NCBI RefSeq assembly: GCF_002413825.1
Contig: NZ_DHXT01000180.1
Span: forward strand, 2,132 to 18,073
Reading direction: 5' to 3'
Origin: Rhodoferax sp. UBA5149
Lineage (GTDB): Bacteria > Pseudomonadota > Gammaproteobacteria > Burkholderiales > Burkholderiaceae_C
Length of the DNA: 15,942 nt
The notes under the pieces are model-generated. The model was given only the letters and a program-made list of their open reading frames with translations, had not been told where the DNA came from and did not search any database. Below, one piece after another: positions 7,102-13,341 of this stretch (positions within the stretch are counted from its first letter, which is position 1; every line of letters begins with the position of its first letter). A program made the translations under genes and the position numbers.

Positions 7102-7345
7102 TCAAACCGCTGCAGCAACCGCTGTGACAGCCGCCGCCTTCACCTTCAGCCGCCACGCATGCAGCAGCGGCTCGGTGTAGCCACTCGGCTGCTCCAGCCC
7201 CTTGAACACCAGATCACAAGCCGCCTTGTATGCCATCGAGGGGTCGAAGTTGCCCGCCATGTTCTTGTACAGCGGGTCGCCCGCGTTCTGGCCGTCCACC
7301 ACGCGGCCATGCGCTCGAAGGTTCCAGTCACTTCGATGCGCTTGC
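7102..7345 (-). pseudogene. Truncated, frameshifted 3' fragment of malate synthase G
   Basis: The last roughly 75 codons of a malate synthase G gene without the rest. In the minus frame ending at 7102 it reads VVDGQNAGDPLYKNMAGNF... through GYTEPLLHAWRLKVKAAA, then seven extra residues and a stop. A hand alignment of about 7135-7323 with the end of the intact gene (about 10245-10433) gives about 14 mismatches in about 190 positions. One G is missing near 7303 relative to the intact copy, which splits FERMAA from VVDGQ by a frameshift. Similarity fades near 7345, and 7346-7465 holds nothing I recognise. A 119-residue open frame starting at 7461 runs through it but is not credible as a gene, because its first half is unrelated to malate synthase. 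It has no start, no active site and no function as an enzyme. Confidence 0.88.
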
Positions 7346-7465
7346 TCCAGGCGCAACATCGCCTCGCACCTTGTATTTTCTTCCGAATGCCTGCGAAGTT
7401 TGCTCTGCCCGGCGCCTGAAATCATCGTTGAAATTTGGTGAGGCATCAATGGTTGTGGCACTCAA

Positions 7466-8206
7466 TCACAAGGTCATACCGCCCCCAACCTCAATGACTG
7501 TTCCGTTGATATAGCTGGCTTCGTCGCTGGCGAGAAATGCGTAGACGTTCGCGATCTCTTCCGGACGACCCAAGCGATTCAGCGGCACTGCTTCGCGCAT
7601 CCGCTGAATCACCTTATCCGGCACGGCGTCAAGAATCGGCGTCTCAATGAATCCAGGCGCCACCGCATTGACTCGCACGCCTTTGGGCCCGAGTTCACGG
7701 CTCCAAGTTTTGGTGAATCCAATCACGCCGAATTTACTGGCTGCATAGTTGGTCTGACCATAGTTACCGTAGATGCCGACCACGGAACTGGCATTCAGAA
7801 TGACCCCCGCGCCTTGTTCGACCATGGTGTCCGCCACGGCTTGCGCGCAATGGAACACGCCGCGAAGATTCACATTGATAACGGCGTCGAACTGCGCCAA
7901 CGTCATCTTTTGCAACCTGGCGTCTTGCGTAATGCCGGCATTGTTGACCATCACGTCAATGCGATCGAACCGGGCCTTGACGTCTGACACCATGTCATCA
8001 ACTGCGGCGCGATCAGTCACATCCAGCGCGTAGCCTATGGCCTGTGCGCCTTCGGCCTTGCAGGCGGCGACGGCCTCGTCAACCGCCGGTTGGTGTAAAT
8101 CGCAAAGCACGACGATCGCGCCTTCCCGCGCGAATTTCAGTGCGGTAGCCAAGCCGATGCCCTGTGCGGCACCAGAGATGATTGAAACTTTGTTTTTTAA
8201 GCGCAT
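7466..8206 (-). CDS. SDR-family oxidoreductase (FabG-like)
   Basis: A 246-residue classical short-chain dehydrogenase/reductase that interconverts a ketone and a secondary alcohol using NAD(P)(H). The cofactor glycine motif is GAAQGIG (12-18). Asp36 at the end of the second strand favours NAD(H) over NADP(H). NNAG is at 88-91, and the catalytic residues are Ser141, Tyr154 and Lys158 (YAASK). The C-terminus VIEVGGGMTL is typical of the FabG/3-hydroxyacyl branch. It is more likely a 3-hydroxyacyl-CoA or secondary-alcohol dehydrogenase than housekeeping FabG, because no fatty-acid genes are near. The start is ATG 8206 (MRLKNKV) with AAGG 8 nt upstream; an open frame extends 25 codons further but lacks SDR similarity. 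It lies 105 nt downstream of the TetR gene on the same strand and may be its target. The substrate is unknown. Confidence 0.9.
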   Translation of the reverse strand: MRLKNKVSIISGAAQGIGLATALKFAREGAIVVLCDLHQPAVDEAVAACKAEGAQAIGYALDVTDRAAVDDMVSDVKARFDRIDVMVNNAGITQDARLQKMTLAQFDAVINVNLRGVFHCAQAVADTMVEQGAGVILNASSVVGIYGNYGQTNYAASKFGVIGFTKTWSRELGPKGVRVNAVAPGFIETPILDAVPDKVIQRMREAVPLNRLGRPEEIANVYAFLASDEASYINGTVIEVGGGMTL

Positions 8207-8311
8207 TTTGTTTGCCTTAGATTTGGGATAAGGAGGATTTCGTCCCCCGGTGTTTGATGGATCCTGAGCGCTGCCATGCACCTTCGAATTGCGAAAAAAG
8301 TCTTTGTGCGC

Positions 8312-9007
8312 TCACCCGTCGTTCAAGTGGAGCAACGCAATACGGCAGACGCTGTTAGCAAACGTATCGACGGAAACTTGTTGCTGTTGATACTTCCATC
8401 GCTTGACGTACCAGTCCTGGATTAAGGCCATGCAATGCGCGGCGCGCAGGTGCGCATTCGTTGTATCGGTCAATCCCGCCTCGACAAAGAGACGCGACAA
8501 CTCGTCCTGAAATGACATCTCGGAGGACCTTGCAACGGTCTTCTGGCTGGCGGAAAGTGTGCGCGATTCCATGAAGACGAAATAGAACCAGGGCCGCAGC
8601 AACTCTGAAATGAATATGTGACCGCGCAAGGTTGAGTCAAGTCTCTCAAGCGCTGTGGGTTGTGCGCTGAACCAGATCGGAATTGCCGCACTGGTGAAAC
8701 GGATGACGTCTTCGATCATTGCCGCCAAATCGTCTTTGCTGGCGATGTAGCCATAAAGGCCACCCATTGACAAGCCGGTGTCGCGACAGAGATCACGCAA
8801 AGACATGGGTGCGAAGCCAACCTTATTGGCGAGGCGAAATGTGGACTCGAAGATCCTACGAAGGTTTTCCTGCGCGACAGCGGAGCGCTTGACTGTGATT
8901 CGCTTGCTATGACGCTCGACGATCAACGCCAATAAGTTCGAAGGCTCGATCGGGGTGACTTGCTTGAATTGGGCGAATGTAAATCGCTGTGGAAGTGTGA
9001 GTTGCAT
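8312..9007 (-). CDS. TetR-family transcriptional regulator
   Basis: A 231-residue regulator. The TetR DNA-binding domain begins unusually late: residues about 44-100 hold it, with the helix-turn-helix at 69-92 (SLRDLCRDTGLSMGGLYGYI followed by ASKDDL). About 40 extra residues precede it, more than usual for the family. The C-terminal ligand domain (about 101-231) is rich in aromatic residues (RPWFYFVF), which suggests a hydrophobic ligand such as an acyl-CoA, but this is a guess. The start is ATG 9007; an upstream in-frame TTG at 9040 is possible. Base composition is lower in GC than the flanking genes. It probably controls itself and the SDR gene downstream through the GAGCG/CGCTC site at 9065-9077. 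Confidence 0.87.
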   Translation of the reverse strand: MQLTLPQRFTFAQFKQVTPIEPSNLLALIVERHSKRITVKRSAVAQENLRRIFESTFRLANKVGFAPMSLRDLCRDTGLSMGGLYGYIASKDDLAAMIEDVIRFTSAAIPIWFSAQPTALERLDSTLRGHIFISELLRPWFYFVFMESRTLSASQKTVARSSEMSFQDELSRLFVEAGLTDTTNAHLRAAHCMALIQDWYVKRWKYQQQQVSVDTFANSVCRIALLHLNDG

Positions 9008-9064
9008 GCTTGTGGTAGCCCCGCGTTGACGAAAACCCAACTTTGATTCTATACTACAGAAAAA

Positions 9065-9077
9065 CGAGCGCTCGCTC
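9065..9077. promoter_or_regulatory. Palindromic operator candidate for the TetR regulator
   Basis: CGAGCGCTCG (9065-9074) is a perfect palindrome, and GAGCG/CGCTC with a 2-nt spacer extends it to 9077. It lies 58 nt upstream of the tetR start, just upstream of a minus-strand TATAGA that could be a -10 box, so it would cover the -35 region. TetR-family operators often have this size and symmetry. A related site (GGAGCG...CGCTCC) occurs at 9128-9147. Confidence 0.5.
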
Positions 9078-9337
9078 TTTATTTAAGATGAACTCCTACG
9101 TTGACAACACATGACATTACTCAAGCCGGAGCGAGAGCTCGCGCTCCCCGCGTCTGATTTTTTGGATGCAGGTCGACCCATACCGCGTCGGAGCCGCATA
9201 GTCCGCTCGCGCCGGATCCATTGCGCCAAGCGTGAGATGAGCGAGTTTTTCAATTCGGAGCGCGCCAGCGCGCGGGCATTGCGCATTGGGGCAATTCGAG
9301 TGACGTCATTTCAGTGATCGAGTCGCCAAGTCAGACC
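9078..9337. other. Divergent tetR/crp intergenic region with a 20-bp near-palindrome
   Basis: This is the rest of the 330-nt non-coding gap between the divergent regulator genes. It contains a 20-bp near-palindrome at 9128-9147, GGAGCGAGAGCTCGCGCTCC, with one mismatched pair (9134 and 9141), sharing GAGCG/CGCTC ends with the site at 9065-9077. The two sites could be bound by the same TetR protein to control both genes. Small open frames exist on both strands (9111-9317 plus, 9083-9286 minus), but neither has a ribosome site or a recognisable product. I see no RNA gene here. Confidence 0.45.
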
Positions 9338-10057
9338 ATGAACGAACTCAAACTGACCCGTGATGAGCGTGCCGCGATTGACTCAGACCACTGGTTTTCA
9401 ACCTTGTCAGCCACACTTCGACACGACATCCTGCGTTGCGTCTACGTCAAACGTTTCGAGGACGGTGAGCCAATATGTACCCACGACAGGCCGCCGGAGG
9501 CCTGGTTCGCCTGTGCACGGGGGGCCATGAGGGCAAGTACGGCGTCGCCTTCTGGAAGACAAATTACCTTCGCCTACGCGGCGCCGGGTATGTGGTTCGG
9601 CGAAATCCCTATTTTTGAAGGGAACCAACGAAGTCATGGTGTCTATGCACACGGCCGTACAAAAGCCATTTGCGTTGCCAAGACCGACTTCAGGAAAATC
9701 TTGGCGCGCCACGTCGAGTTTTACGAAGCTCTTTTGCAACTGCATGCAAGCCGTATTGATCAGTTGATTGGTGTCGTGGCAGATTGTCACTCCCTGCAAT
9801 TGCGGGCACGACTTGCCAAACAACTTTTGCATCTGACCGAAAGATTCGGCGTGCCCTGTCCAAGCCACAGGAACGAAACATGCATCGGCTTGCAACTGAC
9901 ACAAGAAGAGTTGGCCCAGCTGGTCGGGGCCTCACGCCAACGTGTTAATTTGGAACTCAAAGCCATGGAGCGTGAAGAGGCCATCCGCGTTGAGGCTCGC
10001 GGTCTTATAGTTTGTAACTATGAAGTTCTATTGCAAATCGCTGAAACCGCGTCCTGA
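9338..10057 (+). CDS. Crp/Fnr-family transcriptional regulator
   Basis: A 239-residue regulator with an N-terminal cyclic-nucleotide-binding-like barrel (about 20-135), a long dimer helix (about 128-165) and a C-terminal winged helix, whose helix-turn-helix is at 187-208 (LTQEELAQLVGASRQRV). The nucleotide pocket keeps residues like those of CRP: FGE at 88-90 (GMWFGEIPIF) and Arg98-Ser99, so cAMP or a similar ligand is plausible. There is no N-terminal FNR-type cysteine cluster; the eight cysteines are scattered. The start is uncertain: ATG 9338 is chosen because the family-like sequence follows it, while GTG 9314 adds eight residues. Neither has a good ribosome site. Base composition is clearly lower in GC than the flanks. 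It is divergent from tetR; its targets are not evident. Confidence 0.87.
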   Translation: MNELKLTRDERAAIDSDHWFSTLSATLRHDILRCVYVKRFEDGEPICTHDRPPEAWFACARGAMRASTASPSGRQITFAYAAPGMWFGEIPIFEGNQRSHGVYAHGRTKAICVAKTDFRKILARHVEFYEALLQLHASRIDQLIGVVADCHSLQLRARLAKQLLHLTERFGVPCPSHRNETCIGLQLTQEELAQLVGASRQRVNLELKAMEREEAIRVEARGLIVCNYEVLLQIAETAS

Positions 10058-10159
10058 GCCAGCCAAAAAATGCAGCGTGGTCAACGTCTCCAACGGCGGA
10101 TAACTGCCAACCCGGCTGGACAGGCTGGAGGCTGCTGACGGAGCGACCTCTGCGGCATT

Positions 10160-10212
10160 AATTGGCCTATAGCCCCCGTGGAATAAGCGCAAGCAGCTAC
10201 TAAATCAATAGC
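10160..10212 (+). repeat. Dispersed Comamonadaceae-type repeat, copy 3
   Basis: AATTGGCCTATAGCCCCCGT, then GCGCAAGCAGCTACTAAATC and AATAGC: the same element and orientation as copies 1, 2 and 4. It lies 21 nt beyond the stop of the intact malate synthase gene and downstream of the convergent crp-like gene. The remaining gap between the crp-like stop and glcB (10058-10159) shows no clear terminator or gene. Confidence 0.75.
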
Positions 10213-10233
10213 GGCCCGCGCATTGAAGATACC

Positions 10234-12453
10234 TTACGCAGCAGCCTTCACCTTCAGCCGCCATGCATGCAGCAAAGGCTCGGTGTAGCCACTCGGTTGC
10301 GCCAAGCCCTTGAACACCAGATCACAAGCCGCCTGGTAAGCCATCGAGGTCTCGAAGTTGCCCGCCATGTTTTTGTACAACGGGTCGCCGGCGTTCTGGC
10401 CGTCCACCACGGCGGCCATGCGCTCGAAGGTTTCCTTCACTTGATCCGCCGTGACGACACCGTGGTGCAGCCAGTTCGCCATGTGCTGGCTGCTGATGCG
10501 CAAGGTGGCGCGGTCTTCCATCAGGCCGACGTTGTGGATGTCGGGCACCTTGGAGCAACCGACGCCCTGGTCGATCCAGCGCACCACGTAGCCGAGGATG
10601 CCCTGGGCGTTGTTGTCCAACTCTTGCTGCTTTTCCAGGTCGGACCAGTTCGGCGTGGCGGTCACGGGAATGGTCAACAAGCCGGTCAGCAGGTTGTCGC
10701 GCTCCTTGTTGAAGTCGATTTTTTCCAGTTCCTTCTGGATGTCGCTGACCAGCACCTGGTGGTAGTGCAGCGCATGCAGCGTGGCGCCGGTCGGGCTGGG
10801 CACCCAGGCGGTGTTGGCACCGGCTTTCGGGTGATTGATTTTTTGCTCCAGCATGGCTTTCATCAGGTCCGGCATGGCCCACATGCCCTTGCCAATTTGC
10901 GCCTTGCCGCGCAGGCCGCAGCTCAGGCCGACCAACACGTTGTTGCGCTCGTAGGCGGCAATCCAGGTGCTGGTTTTCATGTCGCCCTTGCGGATCATGG
11001 GGCCGGCCTGCATGGCGCTGTGCATCTCGTCGCCGGTGCGGTCCAGGAAGCCGGTGTTGATGAAGGCGACGCGGCTGCTGGCCGCGGCAATGCAAGCCTT
11101 CAGGTTGACGCTGGTGCGGCGCTCTTCGTCCATGATGCCGAGCTTGACGGTGCTGTCGGGCAGGCCGAGCATTTTTTCCACGCGGCTGAACAGCTCGGCG
11201 GCAAACGCGACTTCCACCGGACCGTGCATCTTGGGTTTGACGATGTAGACCGAGCCCTTGCGCGAGTTGCGGATGCCGTCCTTGGCAGTGCGCTTCAGGT
11301 CGTGCATGGCGATGGTGGTGGTGACCACGGCGTCCAGAATGCCTTCCGGGATTTCGCGCGTTGCGCCCTGCTTGTCGGTGTACAGGATGGCCGGATTGGT
11401 CATCAGGTGGCCGACGTTGCGCACGAACATGAGCGAGCGGCCGTGCAGCGTGACCTTTTTGCCCTTGCCGGAGGGTGGCGTGTAGATGCGGTCGGCGTTC
11501 AGGCCACGGGTCAGGGTCTTGCCACCCTTCTCGAAACTCTCGGTCAGCGTGCCTTGCAGAATGCCAAGCCAGTTGCTGTAGGCCAGCACTTTGTCGTCGG
11601 CGTCCACCACGGCGACCGAGTCTTCCAGGTCCAGAATGGTCGACAGGGCCGCTTCCAGCACCAGGTCGCTGACGCCGGCCGGGTCGCTGGCGCCGATGGG
11701 GGTGGCGCGGTTGATCTGAATATCGAGGTGCAGGCCGTTGTGCTGCAGCAGCACCGACGTGGGCGCCTTCTCTTCGCCTTGGTAGCCGATCAGTTGCGCC
11801 GGGTTTTGCAAGCTGGTATTGCTGCCGTCGGCCAGTTTGACCGCCAGCTTGCCGCTCCGGATGCGGTAGCCCACGGAGTCGACGTGCGAGCCCTTGCGCA
11901 GGGGTGCGGTGCGGTCCAGCACATGGCGCGCGTAGGCAATGACCTTGGCGCCGCGCTTGGGGTTGTAGCCGCCTTTTTTACCGATTTTTTCGCAGCCCTT
12001 GGCGTCCGAAATCACGTCGGTGCCGTACAGCGCGTCATACAGGCTGCCCCAGCGGGAATTGGCGGCGTTCAGGGCGTAGCGGGCGTTGAGCACCGGCACC
12101 ACCAGTTGCGGGCCGGCCTGGATGGCGAGCTCGGCATCGACCTTGGTGGTGCTGATGCGTGCTTTCTTCGGGCTCGGCACCAGGTAGCCGATCTTCTCGA
12201 GGAAGGCGCGGTAGGCGGGCATATCGGTGATGGGGCCGGGATGGGCGCTGTGCCAGGCGTCCAGTTCGGTTTGCAGGCGGTCACGTTCAGCCAGCAAGGC
12301 GATGTTTTTCGGCGCCAGATCGGCCACGATGGCGTCAAAGCCTTTCCAGAATTTGGTCGGCGTGACGCCGGTGCCGGGCAGCACCTGGTGGTCGATGAAC
12401 TGGAGCAGCTGGTTAGCAACTTGCAGGCGGTGCGTGGAGGTACGTTCGGTCAT
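10234..12453 (-). CDS. glcB: Malate synthase G
   Basis: A 739-residue monomeric malate synthase (E. coli GlcB 723) that condenses glyoxylate with acetyl-CoA to malate in the cytoplasm. The near-invariant family blocks are present: LGIMDEERRTSVNLKAC and INTGFLDRTGDEMH, which carry the Mg-binding acidic residues, and DQGVGCSKVPDIHNVGLMED followed by RATLRISSQH, which carries the catalytic aspartate. The N-terminal block HRLQVANQLLQFID is also typical. The start is ATG 12453, 15 nt after the stop of the dehalogenase gene, with only a weak AGAG site, so translational coupling is likely. No isocitrate lyase gene is in the window, so this enzyme may serve glycolate/glyoxylate use. Its last about 70 codons are duplicated as a broken fragment at 7102-7345. 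Confidence 0.97.
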   Translation of the reverse strand: MTERTSTHRLQVANQLLQFIDHQVLPGTGVTPTKFWKGFDAIVADLAPKNIALLAERDRLQTELDAWHSAHPGPITDMPAYRAFLEKIGYLVPSPKKARISTTKVDAELAIQAGPQLVVPVLNARYALNAANSRWGSLYDALYGTDVISDAKGCEKIGKKGGYNPKRGAKVIAYARHVLDRTAPLRKGSHVDSVGYRIRSGKLAVKLADGSNTSLQNPAQLIGYQGEEKAPTSVLLQHNGLHLDIQINRATPIGASDPAGVSDLVLEAALSTILDLEDSVAVVDADDKVLAYSNWLGILQGTLTESFEKGGKTLTRGLNADRIYTPPSGKGKKVTLHGRSLMFVRNVGHLMTNPAILYTDKQGATREIPEGILDAVVTTTIAMHDLKRTAKDGIRNSRKGSVYIVKPKMHGPVEVAFAAELFSRVEKMLGLPDSTVKLGIMDEERRTSVNLKACIAAASSRVAFINTGFLDRTGDEMHSAMQAGPMIRKGDMKTSTWIAAYERNNVLVGLSCGLRGKAQIGKGMWAMPDLMKAMLEQKINHPKAGANTAWVPSPTGATLHALHYHQVLVSDIQKELEKIDFNKERDNLLTGLLTIPVTATPNWSDLEKQQELDNNAQGILGYVVRWIDQGVGCSKVPDIHNVGLMEDRATLRISSQHMANWLHHGVVTADQVKETFERMAAVVDGQNAGDPLYKNMAGNFETSMAYQAACDLVFKGLAQPSGYTEPLLHAWRLKVKAAA

Positions 12454-12468
12454 GGTAGGAGACTCTAG

Positions 12469-13233
12469 TTACAGGGAAGAGGTTGGAAAAAAATTGAGCA
12501 CATCGCGCAGGCTGGCGCCGGTGCGGGTGGGCTGGGTGCCCAGTTCTTCGAAAGGCAGATGGTAACGGTTCACCCACAGCGTCTGGTAGCCGTACCAGGT
12601 GGCGGCCAGCGCATCCCAGGCGTTGCAGCTGACAAAGGCGATCTGGCGCGCGGCCAGACCGGTGGCCTGCTCGCCCAGCGCGTAGGCGTCCGGGTGGGTT
12701 TTGTATTTGCGAATCGGGTCGACGCTGATCACGTGATCCAACAGGCCCGCCAGACCGGCGGATTTGACGGCCAGCTGCAACATCGCCGGGTCGCCATTGC
12801 TCAGGATGCCGGTGGGAATGCCGCGGGCCTTGAGCGCGCTCAGCACGTCCTTGTTCTCGGGGAAGGCGCTCAAGCTGCGATATTGGTTCAGCAAGCGCTC
12901 AATTTGTGTATCAAACAGGTCGCCAGCCCCCGCCGCTTGTACGGGAGCCACTATTCTTTTTATAGCATAGACGAGCGCGGCCCGGGTCAGCGCCCAAAAC
13001 GGCTGGTAGTGCGCGCCGTGGTTGCTGGTGGTCACCAGCCGGGTGTATTCAATCTGCTTGTCGCGCCACAGCACACTCAAGGCCTGGCCGTGGCCGGGGA
13101 ACAATTGCTCGGCCAGCAGGCCCACGCTGTAGACGTCAAACAAGGTGCCATAGGCGTCGAACAGCACGGCGCGCGGTGCTTCAATATTCGATGCTCTGGC
13201 TTTGTCGACGGCGGCAGGAGGGATTCTTGACAT
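12469..13233 (-). CDS. HAD-family 2-haloacid dehalogenase (type II) with an in-frame repeat insertion
   Basis: A 254-residue haloacid dehalogenase-superfamily enzyme; type II members hydrolyse L-2-haloacids to hydroxyacids. Motifs: nucleophile Asp26 in LFDAYGTLFD, WRDKQIEYT (56-64), Ser145-Asn146 in ILSNGD, Lys178 in RKYKTHPDAY, and SCNAWD (202-207), matching the Ser/Asn/Asp triplet of L-2-haloacid dehalogenases. Residues 89-104 (YAIKRIVAPVQAAGAG) are encoded by a copy of the dispersed repeat and lie in the helical cap domain, so this stretch should be missing from close relatives. The frame stays open and all catalytic motifs are kept, so the enzyme may still work. The start is ATG 13233, with GAGGG unusually close to it. 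It is first in a two-gene unit with glcB. The true substrate is uncertain; haloacetate would yield glycolate and then glyoxylate. Confidence 0.88.
   Translation of the reverse strand: MSRIPPAAVDKARASNIEAPRAVLFDAYGTLFDVYSVGLLAEQLFPGHGQALSVLWRDKQIEYTRLVTTSNHGAHYQPFWALTRAALVYAIKRIVAPVQAAGAGDLFDTQIERLLNQYRSLSAFPENKDVLSALKARGIPTGILSNGDPAMLQLAVKSAGLAGLLDHVISVDPIRKYKTHPDAYALGEQATGLAARQIAFVSCNAWDALAATWYGYQTLWVNRYHLPFEELGTQPTRTGASLRDVLNFFPTSSL
12922..12967 (+). repeat. Dispersed repeat, copy 4, inside the dehalogenase gene
   Basis: CGCCAGCCCCCGCCGCTTGT, then GGAGCCACTATTCTTTTTATAGCAT. It matches the layout of the intergenic copies: the CCAGCCCCCG core, then AGC(A/C)(A/G)CTATT with the complementary ATAGCA. 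It is more diverged than the others. Here it is read antisense as part of the dehalogenase and contributes about 15-16 residues without breaking the frame. Confidence 0.65.
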
Positions 13234-13341
13234 GCCCTCATTTTATTTGACACTTGACCGGTGATTAACTTTCAATAAATCTGTTTATCTGTGACAAAAG
13301 TGAATGCAATTAGGCAAGACATCGGGCGCAGACATGGGGCG

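Noticed and set aside
7102..7461. A 119-codon open frame that looks like a complete small gene
   Set aside because: Only its C-terminal half matches anything (malate synthase G end), and relative to the intact gene it is reached after a one-base deletion. It is treated as a pseudogene fragment.
8226..8311. A strong Shine-Dalgarno-like AAGGAGG on the plus strand
   Set aside because: The ATG downstream of it (near 8258) opens only a short frame that runs into the tetR gene on the other strand; probably coincidence.
9128..9161. The 20-bp palindrome read as a terminator
   Set aside because: The T-run begins about 9 nt after the stem and no gene ends just upstream, so an operator is more likely.
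9083..9317. Open frames of 67-68 codons on both strands between the two regulators
   Set aside because: They overlap each other, are Arg/Ser-rich, lack ribosome sites and show no known motif; the region is better explained as a divergent regulatory gap.
10267..12468. A 733-codon open frame on the plus strand
   Set aside because: It is antisense to glcB. The translation is low-complexity (rich in H, V, Q, A) with no recognisable domain, as expected opposite a high-GC gene.
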